Counted from the first letter of the stretch, positions 1 through 9,083 are shown. The stretch is 64,000 nucleotides of DNA from Siphonodentalium dalli (GCA_032622095.1 CP136062.1:199647887-199711886); one strand, 5' to 3'. The notes: a model not told the origin generated them from the letters alone. Numbers and translations: made by a program.

Positions 1-502
1 CGCTCTTCATTCGTAAGAGTAATTACCAACTGGAAGTTGTACTATTTTTGATAAACATCGGATTTGCTCATCAGACGATAAGCTGACAATATTTACGTAT
101 GGTCTAATTAGATTCATGCATAAATGTAAGGTAATTTTTGTTATGGTCAAGTTTTTTGTTAAGACCATGTTCTAACATAGATCGATAAATAAGTTAAAGG
201 TCATTATATTCCACAGTCAAATCTATTGGTGATCGAATTTGATAACTATTTTATTGGAACAACTAAGAGTATTATTTACGTGAGATCAATGAGTCCAATT
301 ATTATAAATAATAAATTGCAGGCATCGGTGGATACCCGATTGCCACATTTAGTGATCACGTGATAAACTGATAAAATGTCCAAGTGACGTACTATAATGA
401 GCAAAAAAAAATGAGTTGACCTTCGGCTTCGTCCCGATTGGGTACTGAGCTGACAACGGGGATAAATTGACCAATGACTGCTATTGTATCCTTTTGACAG
501 AT

Positions 503-660
503 ATGTGTGCGCAGACTCGTTTGATGTTCGCTATCGCATTACTATGTTTTAATAGCCAAGTCTTCACTTCTCGTCTGACTCTCTTACCGTCAAGACCTGT
601 CTACACAGTACTTCTCCGGCAGACTATTCATCCACTGATAGGCCTACATACAGGTATGCC
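503..660 (+). CDS. Short ORF start of module X, entering the R array (doubtful)
   Basis: The first ATG of a longer open frame is at 503. It opens MCAQTRLMFAIALLCF, a hydrophobic stretch that could act as a signal peptide, and about 50 codons follow before the frame enters the TGCTCATT array. The frame then stays open through the array to 1324, but only because the array has a 21-base period without stop codons. A splice-donor-like CAG|GTATGC lies at 647-656, just before the array, so the real product, if any, may be spliced. Nearly identical copies start near 4581, 6939 (minus) and 11306. I do not recognise a family. Whether it is translated is unknown. Confidence 0.2.
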
Positions 661-902
661 CATTTTTTTGCTCATTTGCTCATTTTTATTGCTCATTTTA
701 TTGCTCATTTGTTTGCTCATTTGCTCATTTATTTGCTCATTTGCTCATTTTTATTGCTCATTTGCTCATTTTCTTGCTCATTTGCTCATTTTCTTGCTCA
801 TTTGCTCATTTTTTTGCTCATTTGCTCATTTTTATTGCTCATTTGCTCATTTTCTTGCTCATTTGCTCATTTTTTTGCTCATTTGCTCATTTTTTTGCTC
901 AT
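661..902 (+). repeat. TGCTCATT array (R), short copy
   Basis: Alternating TGCTCATT and TGCTCATT plus 4-5 pyrimidine-rich bases give a 21-base period, about 11 units here. The strand shown has no AG dinucleotide and no stop codon in any frame, so long ORFs rich in LLICSF and AHLLIF appear in all three frames. The reverse strand is full of TGA. Encoded peptides are therefore not evidence of a gene. Confidence 0.9.
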
Positions 903-949
903 ATAACGAGTTTTCGGTTTCTGATAATCTCGATATTAAAAAATGTCGA

Positions 950-1324
950 ATGTTAAATTATTTGCGTGTAATATCTTTCGTTATTTTTTTTTGTTCAAAT
1001 ATTTTTCATGAAATTATTAATCGATGTTTAGAAAATAGCTTTATTGGACATTGTGACCATCGATATGAATGCATACATTCCAGTGTTTTATCGGACGCAG
1101 TTCATATAATTGTCATACCTGAAAATAGACACTATTACTTTTACATAAATAATAAAGAGCGTTTATTCTTTACACTCTCTCTATCCCATATGACAGGTGT
1201 GTATTATCGTGAATTATTGGAAGTATTGAGACTAACGGTCGAAAATTGTAATGTGAAATTACAACCCTCCAGAATGAATTGTCATATTCGCTGTACACGC
1301 AATCACACGCGACATTGGTGGTAA
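950..1324 (+). CDS. Hypothetical 124-aa protein of module Y, copy 1
   Basis: ORF with an ATG at 950, just after the R array. The N-terminus (MLNYLRVISFVIFFCSNIF) is strongly hydrophobic, like a signal peptide or membrane anchor. The rest contains scattered cysteines (CLENSFIGHC, ECIH, ENCNVK, CHIRC) and a predicted helical stretch around YYRELLEVLRL. I do not recognise a family. The frame is identical in the copies at 5028 and 12850, but the copies are near identical in DNA, so this is not independent evidence of selection. The opposite strand also carries a 61-codon ORF (1170-1355). Could be a secreted peptide or a chance ORF. Confidence 0.25.
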   Translation: MLNYLRVISFVIFFCSNIFHEIINRCLENSFIGHCDHRYECIHSSVLSDAVHIIVIPENRHYYFYINNKERLFFTLSLSHMTGVYYRELLEVLRLTVENCNVKLQPSRMNCHIRCTRNHTRHWW

Positions 1325-1890
1325 CAATGTGTCTTTCACACCTTTGCTTTACCAAATGAATTATATTATTTCCCCGGTCACAGTTATATGCTATTCAGAA
1401 AACATATCGATTTAATGTCTGAACAAACGAGTTAGTATCAATTAAGGTTGATAAACTGTGTCATTCACACGATAATTAGTTAGCCAAAACATGCATACGT
1501 CCAGGACACTCAATTATAGAAATTGCTTTGATGACATTGTTATAACAACATTACGTAATAACCACTTATCGCCCCACATTCATACTTACGCTTTGGACAT
1601 TTTATCAGTTTATCACGTGATCACTAAATGTGGCAATCGGGTATCCACCGATGCCTGCAATATATTATTTATAATAATTGGACTCATTGATCTCACGTGA
1701 ATAATACTCTTAGTTGTTCCAATAAAATAGTTATCAAATTCGATCACCAATAGATTTGACTGTGGAATGTAATGACGTTTAACTTATTTATCGATCTAAA
1801 GGGACACTCATTATGAATGAATGTTAACAATACAAGCGCACGAATGAAGAGCGTTGAACATATACGAAATTACTACACGAATGAATTGAA

Positions 1891-2470
1891 CCTACTGTGG
1901 GGTCCGACGGCGGCGGACCCCGGCGGCGGTGGCGACACCGCCGCCGCAGTAAAATATCGCAATACCGCAATGCCGCCACCGCCGCCGCCGGCGGCGGTGA
2001 GAGCTTTCCGATGAATGGCAACAAGCCATATTTCCGACTAACTCCTGAAAAGTTACCTATAATTCTGCTGTGGTTAAACAGTCCATTATTTAGTGCATAA
2101 CTGTATCATCATGTCAGTCACCAGGTTACACATATCTATATAATAGAGTGTTCATATTGAAATCACTCATAATTGCATTGACATTTGGATAGGTAGGGGT
2201 GGCGACACCGCCGCCGCAGTAAAATATCGCAATACCGCAATGCCGCCGCCGCCGCCGCCGCCGGCGGCGGTGAGAGCTTTCCGATGAATGGCAACAAGCC
2301 ATATTTCCGACTAACTCCTGAAAAGTTACCTATAATTCTGCTGTGGTTAAGCAGTCCATTATTTAGTGCATAACTGTATCATCATGTCAGTCACCAGGTT
2401 ACACATATCTATATAATAGAGTGTTCATATTGAAATCACTCATAATTGCATTGACATTTGGATAGGTAGG
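1891..2470 (+). repeat. 270-bp tandem duplication: CCG-rich block plus half of a dispersed MITE
   Basis: The block starting GGCGACACCGCCGCCGCAGT occurs at 1931 and 2201, a 270-bp period. Each unit has a CCG/GGC-rich palindromic stretch, then GAGCTTTCCGATGAATGG and the right half of the MITE found complete at 23040-23197, 27604-27810 and 49818-50002, then a unique tail leading to the zinc-finger promoter. The CCG tract folds back on itself. Confidence 0.8.
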
Positions 2471-2544
2471 TTGTATTGTAGCTAATGTGATAAATTTGTA
2501 TCCAGTACAAACAACAATAAGAGACGTTGTGAACGACAGCCTGA

Positions 2545-2594
2545 ACTAGTTAACTAGTCCACCACGTTTCCCTTGTTTCTGTTCTATATAAATA
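2545..2594 (+). promoter_or_regulatory. Compact promoter of the zinc-finger cassette: 14-bp palindrome and TATA box
   Basis: ACTAGTTAACTAGT (2545-2558) is a perfect 14-bp palindrome, followed 26 bp later by the TATA box TATATAAATA (2585-2594), 45 bp before the first zinc-finger ATG at 2639. The same arrangement is in the other Z copies (TATA at about 8921-8932 minus and 9313-9322 plus). The palindrome could bind a dimeric regulator, perhaps a product of the cassette itself; that is inference. Confidence 0.6.
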
Positions 2595-2638
2595 TAGGTG
2601 CATAGAAGAACGCTCGATTTCACTGATTATATAGGAAA

Positions 2639-2726
2639 ATGAAGTATCAATGTGAAGAGTGCTTAAGTGTCTATGCTTGGCAAGATAGTTTGAAGCGTCA
2701 TATCAAAGTTAAACACACACCTTCAG

Positions 2727-2757
<31 letters not shown>

Positions 2758-2848
2758 GTATCATCAGCCACATCAGCCACAACAACAACAACAAATACTT
2801 ATAAGAGTGATGGTTCTTCCAATAATTCGCGATAATGCACGGGTGTGA
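2639..2848 (+). CDS. Small C2H2 zinc-finger / polyglutamine protein, copy 1
   Basis: 69 codons from the first ATG after a TATA box. Residues 5-26 form one C2H2 finger (CEEC, then HIKVKH; C-x2-C-x12-H-x4-H), followed by a run of 10 glutamines and a second Q-rich stretch (HQPHQPQQQQQ). The tail ILIRVMVLPII ends at TGA 2846-2848. The last 14 bases overlap the start of the next zinc-finger ORF, which lies in the +1 frame. It may be a separate small DNA-binding protein or the first part of a two-finger protein joined by frameshift or splicing. The other two copies have 9 glutamines. Likely nuclear; function unknown. Confidence 0.6.
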
Positions 2849-3437
2849 TTTATGTGGCATTATTTTATCGACGAACTACAATCTACAAAGACATAAACAG
2901 ATTAAACATGGAGTTATGTCCGAGACAAAACCAACTCTCTTCGGAGAAGATACCGATGAATCTGACGAAGCGGGTCTAGATTCAGATGAAGATGAACGGG
3001 GAACTCTATCAGATTCAGAGGATGATACTATCGCCGGTAGTAGAACGGTATTCGGCCGTAAGAAAGCTGCGCGATGCGTCAATGAGATGAACACATTCAA
3101 AAGTATGATGAAACGCGTCATCGATGATGTGAAAGCATTGTCTGATAAGTTTGATCAACTGATGGAAGAAGAGGGCGTGTCGGGAGAAGAGGATGATGGA
3201 AAAGCTCAGCTAGAACGCATCGACACAGAGTTTTCTCTCTTTCTCAAAAGTTACAGACGATTGATAGAATACCAGCATCGATTGAAAACATCCCGCATAC
3301 ATAACGCTATCATGAAGAAAATGGTCAAACTGACCAAACACGGATATAATAATGAATGGGCTGCGGATGAAGCGATGAGAAAATTCAAGAAACTCTTAGA
3401 AGTAAATCTAACGGGCGAAGATTCAGACAATGATTAA
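2835..3437 (+). CDS. C2H2 zinc-finger, acidic and helical protein, copy 1
   Basis: 200 codons; the start at 2835 is the only ATG before the finger, with an in-frame stop at 2823-2825. Residues 4-25 form one C2H2 finger (CDLC then HKQIKH). Residues about 38-64 are highly acidic (DSDEDE, SDSEDD). A basic patch (FGRKKAARC) could be a nuclear signal. The C-terminal 110 residues look helical (YRRLIEYQHRL, AIMKKMVKLTKHGY, EAMRKFKKLLE). From memory this recalls invertebrate C2H2 proteins with a conserved helical tail of unknown function, but I could not check. An AATAAA signal (3443-3448) follows the stop by 5 bases. This copy has V where the other two have A in the VIDD[V/A]KAL segment. Confidence 0.7.
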   Translation: MHGCDLCGIILSTNYNLQRHKQIKHGVMSETKPTLFGEDTDESDEAGLDSDEDERGTLSDSEDDTIAGSRTVFGRKKAARCVNEMNTFKSMMKRVIDDVKALSDKFDQLMEEEGVSGEEDDGKAQLERIDTEFSLFLKSYRRLIEYQHRLKTSRIHNAIMKKMVKLTKHGYNNEWAADEAMRKFKKLLEVNLTGEDSDND

Positions 3438-3442
3438 ATTTC

Positions 3443-3448
3443 AATAAA
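3443..3448 (+). terminator. Polyadenylation signal AATAAA of zinc-finger cassette
   Basis: AATAAA 5 bases after the TAA stop of the 200-codon ORF. Equivalent signals are at 8072-8077 (minus) and 10168-10173 (plus). With the nearby TATA box this makes an intronless unit of about 850 bp, unusually compact for an animal gene. Confidence 0.6.
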
Positions 3449-3480
3449 CTTCATCAACATGTTATTCTCGTCTTCGTTAT

Positions 3481-4078
3481 ATATCTATAAGTGGGGGAGG
3501 GGGTTTCACCAATATTACATCACGTCCCTTACCGCGTGTCACTTTAACATTCCACACCGTGCGTGTATTATCCCCCTTTAATTATGTCATAGCATTGGTA
3601 CATAGAAGACTGTATAACACTATGCCTATGTCTGTATCTGTTGTCACACCGTGAGTGGATTGTCCGCCTTTAATGATGTCATAGCGTGTGTATATGCAAG
3701 ACAGTATAACCCTATGATAATGCCTGTAGCTGTTGTTGGTAAGATGTGAAATATAAATTTCAAGGTTCAATTCATTCGTGTAGTAATTTTGTATATGTTC
3801 AACGCTCTTCATTCGTGCGTTTGTATTGTTAACATTCATTCATAATGAGTGTCCCTTTAGAGTGTCTTGTGTTCCTTTAAGATTCAAATACCAATATTAC
3901 ATCACGTCCCTTGTTTCGTGTCACTTTAACTCCTTGAGTGTATTGCCCCTTCGAATGATGTCATAGCATGGGTACATGTAAGATAGTATAACACTATGAC
4001 TATGTCTGTATCTGTTGTTGGTAAGATGTGAAAATATAAATTTCAGTTCATTCGTGTAGTAATTTCGTATATGTTCAA
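3481..4078. repeat. Module W: degenerate repeats, no gene
   Basis: Holds three diverged copies of a stretch of about 90 bp around GATGTCATAGC, with a spaced TGTATAACACTATG and TCTGTATCTGTTG. It also holds two copies of GTTCAACGCTCTTCATTCGT, at the end and near 3798. Part of W (3582-3862) reappears inverted at 5877-6156 and 12074-12370. Full copies are at 7442-8040 (minus) and 10201-10803 (plus). Short ORFs here look like chance. Confidence 0.7.
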
Positions 4079-4738
4079 CGCTCTTCATTCGTAAGAGTAA
4101 TTACCAACTGGAAGTTGTACTATTTTTGATAAACATCGGATTTGCTCATCAGACGATAAGCTGACAATATTTACGTATGGTCTAATTAGATTCATGCATA
4201 AATGTAAGGTAATTTTTGTTATGGTCAAGTTTTTTGTTAAGACCATGTTCTAACATAGATCGATAAATAAGTTAAAGGTCATTATATTCCACAGTCAAAT
4301 CTATTGGTGATCGAATTTGATAACTATTTTATTGGAACAACTAAGAGTATTATTTACGTGAGATCAATGAGTCCAATTATTATAAATAATAAATTGCAGG
4401 CATCGGTGGATACCCGATTGCCACATTTAGTGATCACGTGATAAACTGATAAAATGTCCAAGTGACGTACTATAATGAGCAAAAAAAAATGAGTTGACCT
4501 TCGGCTTCGTCCCGATTGGGTACTGAGCTGACAACGGGGATAAATTGACCAATGACTGCTATTGTATCCTTTTGACAGATATGTGTGCGCAGACTCGTTT
4601 GATGTTCGCTATCGCATTACTATGTTTTAATAGCCAAGCCTTCACTTCTCGTCTGACTCTCTTACCGTCAAGACCTGTCTACACAGTACTTCTCCGGCAG
4701 ACTATTCATCCACTGATAGGCCTACATACAGGTATGCC

Positions 4739-4980
4739 CATTTTTTTGCTCATTTGCTCATTTTTATTGCTCATTTTATTGCTCATTTGTTTGCTCATTT
4801 GCTCATTTATTTGCTCATTTGCTCATTTTTATTGCTCATTTGCTCATTTTCTTGCTCATTTGCTCATTTTCTTGCTCATTTGCTCATTTTTTTGCTCATT
4901 TGCTCATTTTTATTGCTCATTTGCTCATTTTCTTGCTCATTTGCTAATTTTTTTGCTCATTTGCTCATTTTTTTGCTCAT
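4739..4980 (+). repeat. TGCTCATT array (R), short copy 2
   Basis: Same length as the array at 661-902, with one visible substitution (CTAATT for CTCATT near 4946). Ends directly at the Y module (TATAACGAG). Confidence 0.9.
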
Positions 4981-5027
4981 ATAACGAGTTTTCGGTTTCT
5001 GATAATCTCGATATTAAAAAATGTCGA

Positions 5028-5402
5028 ATGTTAAATTATTTGCGTGTAATATCTTTCGTTATTTTTTTTTGTTCAAATATTTTTCATGAAATTATTAATC
5101 GATGTTTAGAAAATAGCTTTATTGGACATTGTGACCATCGATATGAATGCATACATTCCAGTGTTTTATCGGACGCAGTTCATATAATTGTCATACCTGA
5201 AAATAGACACTATTACTTTTACATAAATAATAAAGAGCGTTTATTCTTTACACTCTCTCTATCCCATATGACAGGTGTGTATTATCGTGAATTATTGGAA
5301 GTATTGAGACTAACGGTCGAAAATTGTAATGTGAAATTACAACCCTCCAGAATGAATTGTCATATTCGCTGTACACGCAATCACACGCGACATTGGTGGT
5401 AA
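5028..5402 (+). CDS. Hypothetical 124-aa protein of module Y, copy 2
   Basis: Duplicate of the ORF at 950-1324 within the second direct repeat, with the same hydrophobic N-terminus and cysteine spacing. It sits in the outermost part of the left palindrome arm. Confidence 0.25.
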   Translation: MLNYLRVISFVIFFCSNIFHEIINRCLENSFIGHCDHRYECIHSSVLSDAVHIIVIPENRHYYFYINNKERLFFTLSLSHMTGVYYRELLEVLRLTVENCNVKLQPSRMNCHIRCTRNHTRHWW

Positions 5403-6202
5403 CAATGTGTCTTTCACACCTTTGCTTTACCAAATGAATTATATTATTTCCCCGGTCACAGTTATATGCTATTCAGAAAACATATCGATTTAATGTCTGA
5501 ACAAACGAGTTAGTATCAATTAAGGTTGATAAACTGTGTCATTCACACGATAATTAGTTAGCCAAAACATGCATACGTCCAGGACACTCAATTATAGAAA
5601 TTGCTTTGATGACATTGTTATAACAACATTACGTAATAACCACTTATCGCCCCACATTCATACTTACGCTTTGGACATTTTATCAGTTTATCACGTGATC
5701 ACTAAATGTGGCAATCGGGTATCCACCGATGCCTGCAATATATTATTTATAATAATTGGACTCATTGATCTCACGTGAATAATACTCTTAGTTGTTCCAA
5801 TAAAATAGTTATCAAATTCGATCACCAATAGATTTGACTGTGGAATGTAATGACGTTTAACTTATTTATCGATCTAAAGGGACACTCATTATGAATGAAT
5901 GTTAACAATACAAGCGCACGAATGAAGAGCGTTGAACATATACGAAATTACTACACGAATGAATTGAACCTTGAAATTTATATTTCACATCTTACCAACA
6001 ACAGTTACAGACATAATCATAGTATTATACTGTCTTGCATGTACACACGCTATGACATCATTAAGGACGGACAATCCACTCACGGTGTGACAACAGATAC
6101 GGACATAGGCATAGTGTTATACAGTCTTCTATGTACCCACGCTATGACACCATTAACGTACATTGGATGTTAGGTCTATGACTCTTGAGTATGCACCAAT
6201 CA

Positions 6203-6780
6203 ATGAGCAAATGAGCAAAAAAATGAGCAAATGAGCAAAAAAATGAGCACATGAGCAAGAAAATGAGCAAATGAGCAAGAAAATGAGCAAATGAGCAAGA
6301 AAATGAGCAATAAAAATGAGCAAATGAGCAAAAAAATGAGCAAATGAGCAAAAAAAATGAGCACATGAGCAAGAAAATGAGCAAATGAGCAAGAAAATGA
6401 GCAAATGAGCAAGAAAATGAGCAAATGAGCAATAAAAATGAGCAAATGAGCAAGAAAATGAGCAAATGAGCAAGAAAATGAGCAAATGAGCAATAAAAAT
6501 GAGCAAAAAAATGAGCAAATGAGCAATACAAATGAGCAAATGAGCAAAAAAATGAGCAAATGAGCAAAAAAATGAGCAAATGAGCAAGAAAATGAGCAAA
6601 TGAGCAATAAAAATGAGCAAATGAGCAAAAAAATGAGCAAATGAGCAAGAAAATGAGCAAATGAGCAAGAAAATGAGCAAATGAGCAATACAAATGAGCA
6701 AATGAGCAAATAAATGAGCAAATGAGCAAAAAAATGAGCAATAAAATGAGCAATAAAAATGAGCAAATGAGCAAAAAAAT
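6203..6780 (-). repeat. TGCTCATT array (R), long inverted copy
   Basis: Read on the minus strand this is the same 21-base-period array expanded to about 580 bp. It includes variant units such as TGTGCTCATT. Its inner end leads to GATTGGTGCATACTC, not to the Y module as in the two short copies. Confidence 0.9.
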
Positions 6781-8082
6781 GGGCATACCTGTATGTAGGC
6801 CTATCAGTGGATGAATAGTCTGCCGGAGAAGTACTGTGTAGACAGGTCTTGACGGTAAGAGAGTCAGACGAGAAGTGAAGGCTTGGCTATTAAAACATAG
6901 TAATGCGATAGCGAACATCAAACGAGTCTGCGCACACATATCTGTCAAAAGGATACAATAGCAGTCATTGGTCAATTTATCCCCGTTGTCAGCTCAGTAC
7001 CCAATCGGGACGAAGCCGAAGGTCAACTCATTTTTTTTTGCTCATTATAGTACGTCACTTGGACATTTTATCAGTTTATCACGTGATCACTAAATGTGGC
7101 AATCGGGTATCCACCGATGCCTGCAATTTATTATTTATAATAATTGGACTCATTGATCTCACGTAAATAATACTCTTAGTTGTTCCAATAAAATAGTTAT
7201 CAAATTCGATCACCAATAGATTTGACTGTGGAATATAATGACCTTTAACTTATTTATCGATCTATGTTAGAACATGGTCTTAACAAAAAACTTGACCATA
7301 ACAAAAATTACCTTACATTTATGCATGAATCTAATTAGACCATACGTAAATATTGTCAGCTTATCGTCTGATGAGCAAATCCGATGTTTATCAAAAATAG
7401 TACAACTTCCAGTTGGTAATTACTCTTACGAATGAAGAGCGTTGAACATATACGAAATTACTACACGAATGAACTGAAATTTATATTTTCACATCTTACC
7501 AACAACAGATACAGACATAGTCATAGTGTTATACTATCTTACATGTACCCATGCTATGACATCATTCGAAGGGGCAATACACTCAAGGAGTTAAAGTGAC
7601 ACGAAACAAGGGACGTGATGTAATATTGGTATTTGAATCTTAAAGGAACACAAGACACTCTAAAGGGACACTCATTATGAATGAATGTTAACAATACAAA
7701 CGCACGAATGAAGAGCGTTGAACATATACAAAATTACTACACGAATGAATTGAACCTTGAAATTTATATTTCACATCTTACCAACAACAGCTACAGGCAT
7801 TATCATAGGGTTATACTGTCTTGCATATACACACGCTATGACATCATTAAAGGCGGACAATCCACTCACGGTGTGACAACAGATACAGACATAGGCATAG
7901 TGTTATACAGTCTTCTATGTACCAATGCTATGACATAATTAAAGGGGGATAATACACGCACGGTGTGGAATGTTAAAGTGACACGCGGTAAGGGACGTGA
8001 TGTAATATTGGTGAAACCCCCTCCCCCACTTATAGATATATAACGAAGACGAGAATAACATGTTGATGAAGTTTATTGAAAT

Positions 8083-8685
8083 TTAATCATTGTCTGAATC
8101 TTCGCCCGTTAGATTTACTTCTAAGAGTTTCTTGAATTTTCTCATCGCTTCATCCGCAGCCCATTCATTATTATATCCGTGTTTGGTCAGTTTGACCATT
8201 TTCTTCATGATAGCGTTATGTATGCGGGATGTTTTCAATCGATGCTGGTATTCTATCAATCGTCTGTAACTTTTGAGAAAGAGAGAAAACTCTGTGTCGA
8301 TGCGTTCTAGCTGAGCTTTTCCATCATCCTCTTCTCCCGACACGCCCTCTTCTTCCATCAGTTGATCAAACTTATCAGACAATGCTTTCGCATCATCGAT
8401 GACGCGTTTCATCATACTTTTGAATGTGTTCATCTCATTGACGCATCGCGCAGCTTTCTTACGGCCGAATACCGTTCTACTACCGGCGATAGTATCATCC
8501 TCTGAATCTGATAGAGTTCCCCGTTCATCTTCATCTGAATCTAGACCCGCTTCGTCAGATTCATCGGTATCTTCTCCGAAGAGAGTTGGTTTTGTCTCGG
8601 ACATAACTCCGTGTTTAATCTGTTTATGTCTTTGTAGATTGTAGTTCGTCGATAAAATAATGCCACATAAATCACACCCGTGCAT
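8083..8685 (-). CDS. C2H2 zinc-finger, acidic and helical protein, copy 2 (inverted)
   Basis: Inverted copy of the 2835-3437 ORF in the left palindrome arm; 200 codons, full length, with the finger, acidic stretch and helical tail intact. It has A in VIDDAKAL where copy 1 has V, and ESDEAGLD as in copy 1. It is head to head with copy 3, promoters facing across the palindrome centre, about 0.87 kb apart from start codon to start codon. Confidence 0.7.
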   Translation of the reverse strand: MHGCDLCGIILSTNYNLQRHKQIKHGVMSETKPTLFGEDTDESDEAGLDSDEDERGTLSDSEDDTIAGSRTVFGRKKAARCVNEMNTFKSMMKRVIDDAKALSDKFDQLMEEEGVSGEEDDGKAQLERIDTEFSLFLKSYRRLIEYQHRLKTSRIHNAIMKKMVKLTKHGYNNEWAADEAMRKFKKLLEVNLTGEDSDND

Positions 8686-8878
8686 TATCGCGAATTATTG
8701 GAAGAACCATCACTCTTATAAGTATTTGTTGTTGTTGTTGTGGCTGATGTGGCTGATGATACTGTTGTTGTTGTTGTTGTTGTTGTTGTTCTGAAGGTGT
8801 GTGTTTAACTTTGATATGACGCTTCAAACTATCTTGCCAAGCATAGACACTTAAGCACTCTTCACATTGATACTTCAT
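8672..8878 (-). CDS. Small C2H2 zinc-finger / polyglutamine protein, copy 2 (inverted)
   Basis: Inverted copy of 2639-2848 with 9 glutamines in place of 10, so 68 codons. The 14-base overlap with the larger zinc-finger ORF is kept. TATA box at about 8921-8932 on the minus strand. Confidence 0.6.
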   Translation of the reverse strand: MKYQCEECLSVYAWQDSLKRHIKVKHTPSEQQQQQQQQQYHQPHQPQQQQQILIRVMVLPIIRDNARV

Positions 8879-9083
8879 TTTCCTATATAATCAGTGAAAT
8901 CGAGCGTTCTTCTATGCACCTATATTTATATAGAACAGAAACAAGGGAAACGTGGTGGACTAGTTAACTAGTTCAGGCTGTCGTTCACAACGTCTCTTAT
9001 TGTTGTTTGTACTGGATACAAATTTATCACATTAGCTACAATACAACCTACCTATCCAAATGTCAATGCAATTATGAGTGATT

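Larger units (their letters stand above)
178..1798. repeat. 206-bp inverted repeats flanking the X ORF, R array and Y ORF
   Basis: Bases 178-383 are the inverted copy of 1592-1798 with a few substitutions; both begin TAGATCGATAAATAAGTTAA when read inward from the outer ends and stop near AAATGTCCAA. They enclose about 1.2 kb holding the X ORF start, the R array and the Y ORF. The same pair occurs at 4256-5876, and one or both arms recur in the inverted copies. The layout resembles a terminal-inverted-repeat element or an invertible segment; no target duplication was found. Confidence 0.8.
1..1890 (+). repeat. Direct repeat, copy 1 (X-R-Y)
   Basis: Base n here matches base n+4078 without a visible indel through 1890; only isolated substitutions are seen, for example near 562 and one base inside the R array. 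After 1890 the copies diverge abruptly: this one runs into GC-rich sequence, while the copy at 4079 runs into an inverted W segment. The unit holds a short ORF start, the TGCTCATT array and the Y ORF. Confidence 0.9.
4079..5968 (+). repeat. Direct repeat, copy 2 (X-R-Y)
   Basis: Second direct copy of 1-1890 at a constant offset of 4078. From 4980 onward it is also the outer part of the left arm of the large palindrome, so the same sequence takes part in both direct and inverted duplication. The inverted W segment (5877-6156) that follows matches 3582-3862 in reverse at roughly nine bases in ten. Confidence 0.9.
4980..9083 (+). repeat. Left arm of 8.3-kb palindrome
   Basis: Reverse complement of 9159-13272. 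The relation p to about 18242-p holds with a drift of only 3 bases at the zinc-finger ORFs and about 10 bases at the outer end, the extra bases lying mostly in the R array. From the centre outward it contains Z, W, X, R, partial W and Y. The arm ends exactly where Y meets the R array. Confidence 0.9.

Noticed and set aside
467-1324. 285-codon ORF through the TGCTCATT array (and its copies up to 277 codons)
   Set aside because: The array has a 21-base period with no stop codon in any frame of one strand, so it creates long ORFs in three frames at once. Only the parts outside the array could be meaningful.
2876-3121. 81-codon antisense ORF over the zinc-finger gene (three copies)
   Set aside because: Serine-rich antisense shadow of the acidic codons on the sense strand.
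6153-6766. Leucine-rich 'membrane protein' ORFs on the minus strand
   Set aside because: Pure translation of the R array; the hydrophobic LLICSF and AHLLIF repeats reflect TGCTCATTT, not a protein.
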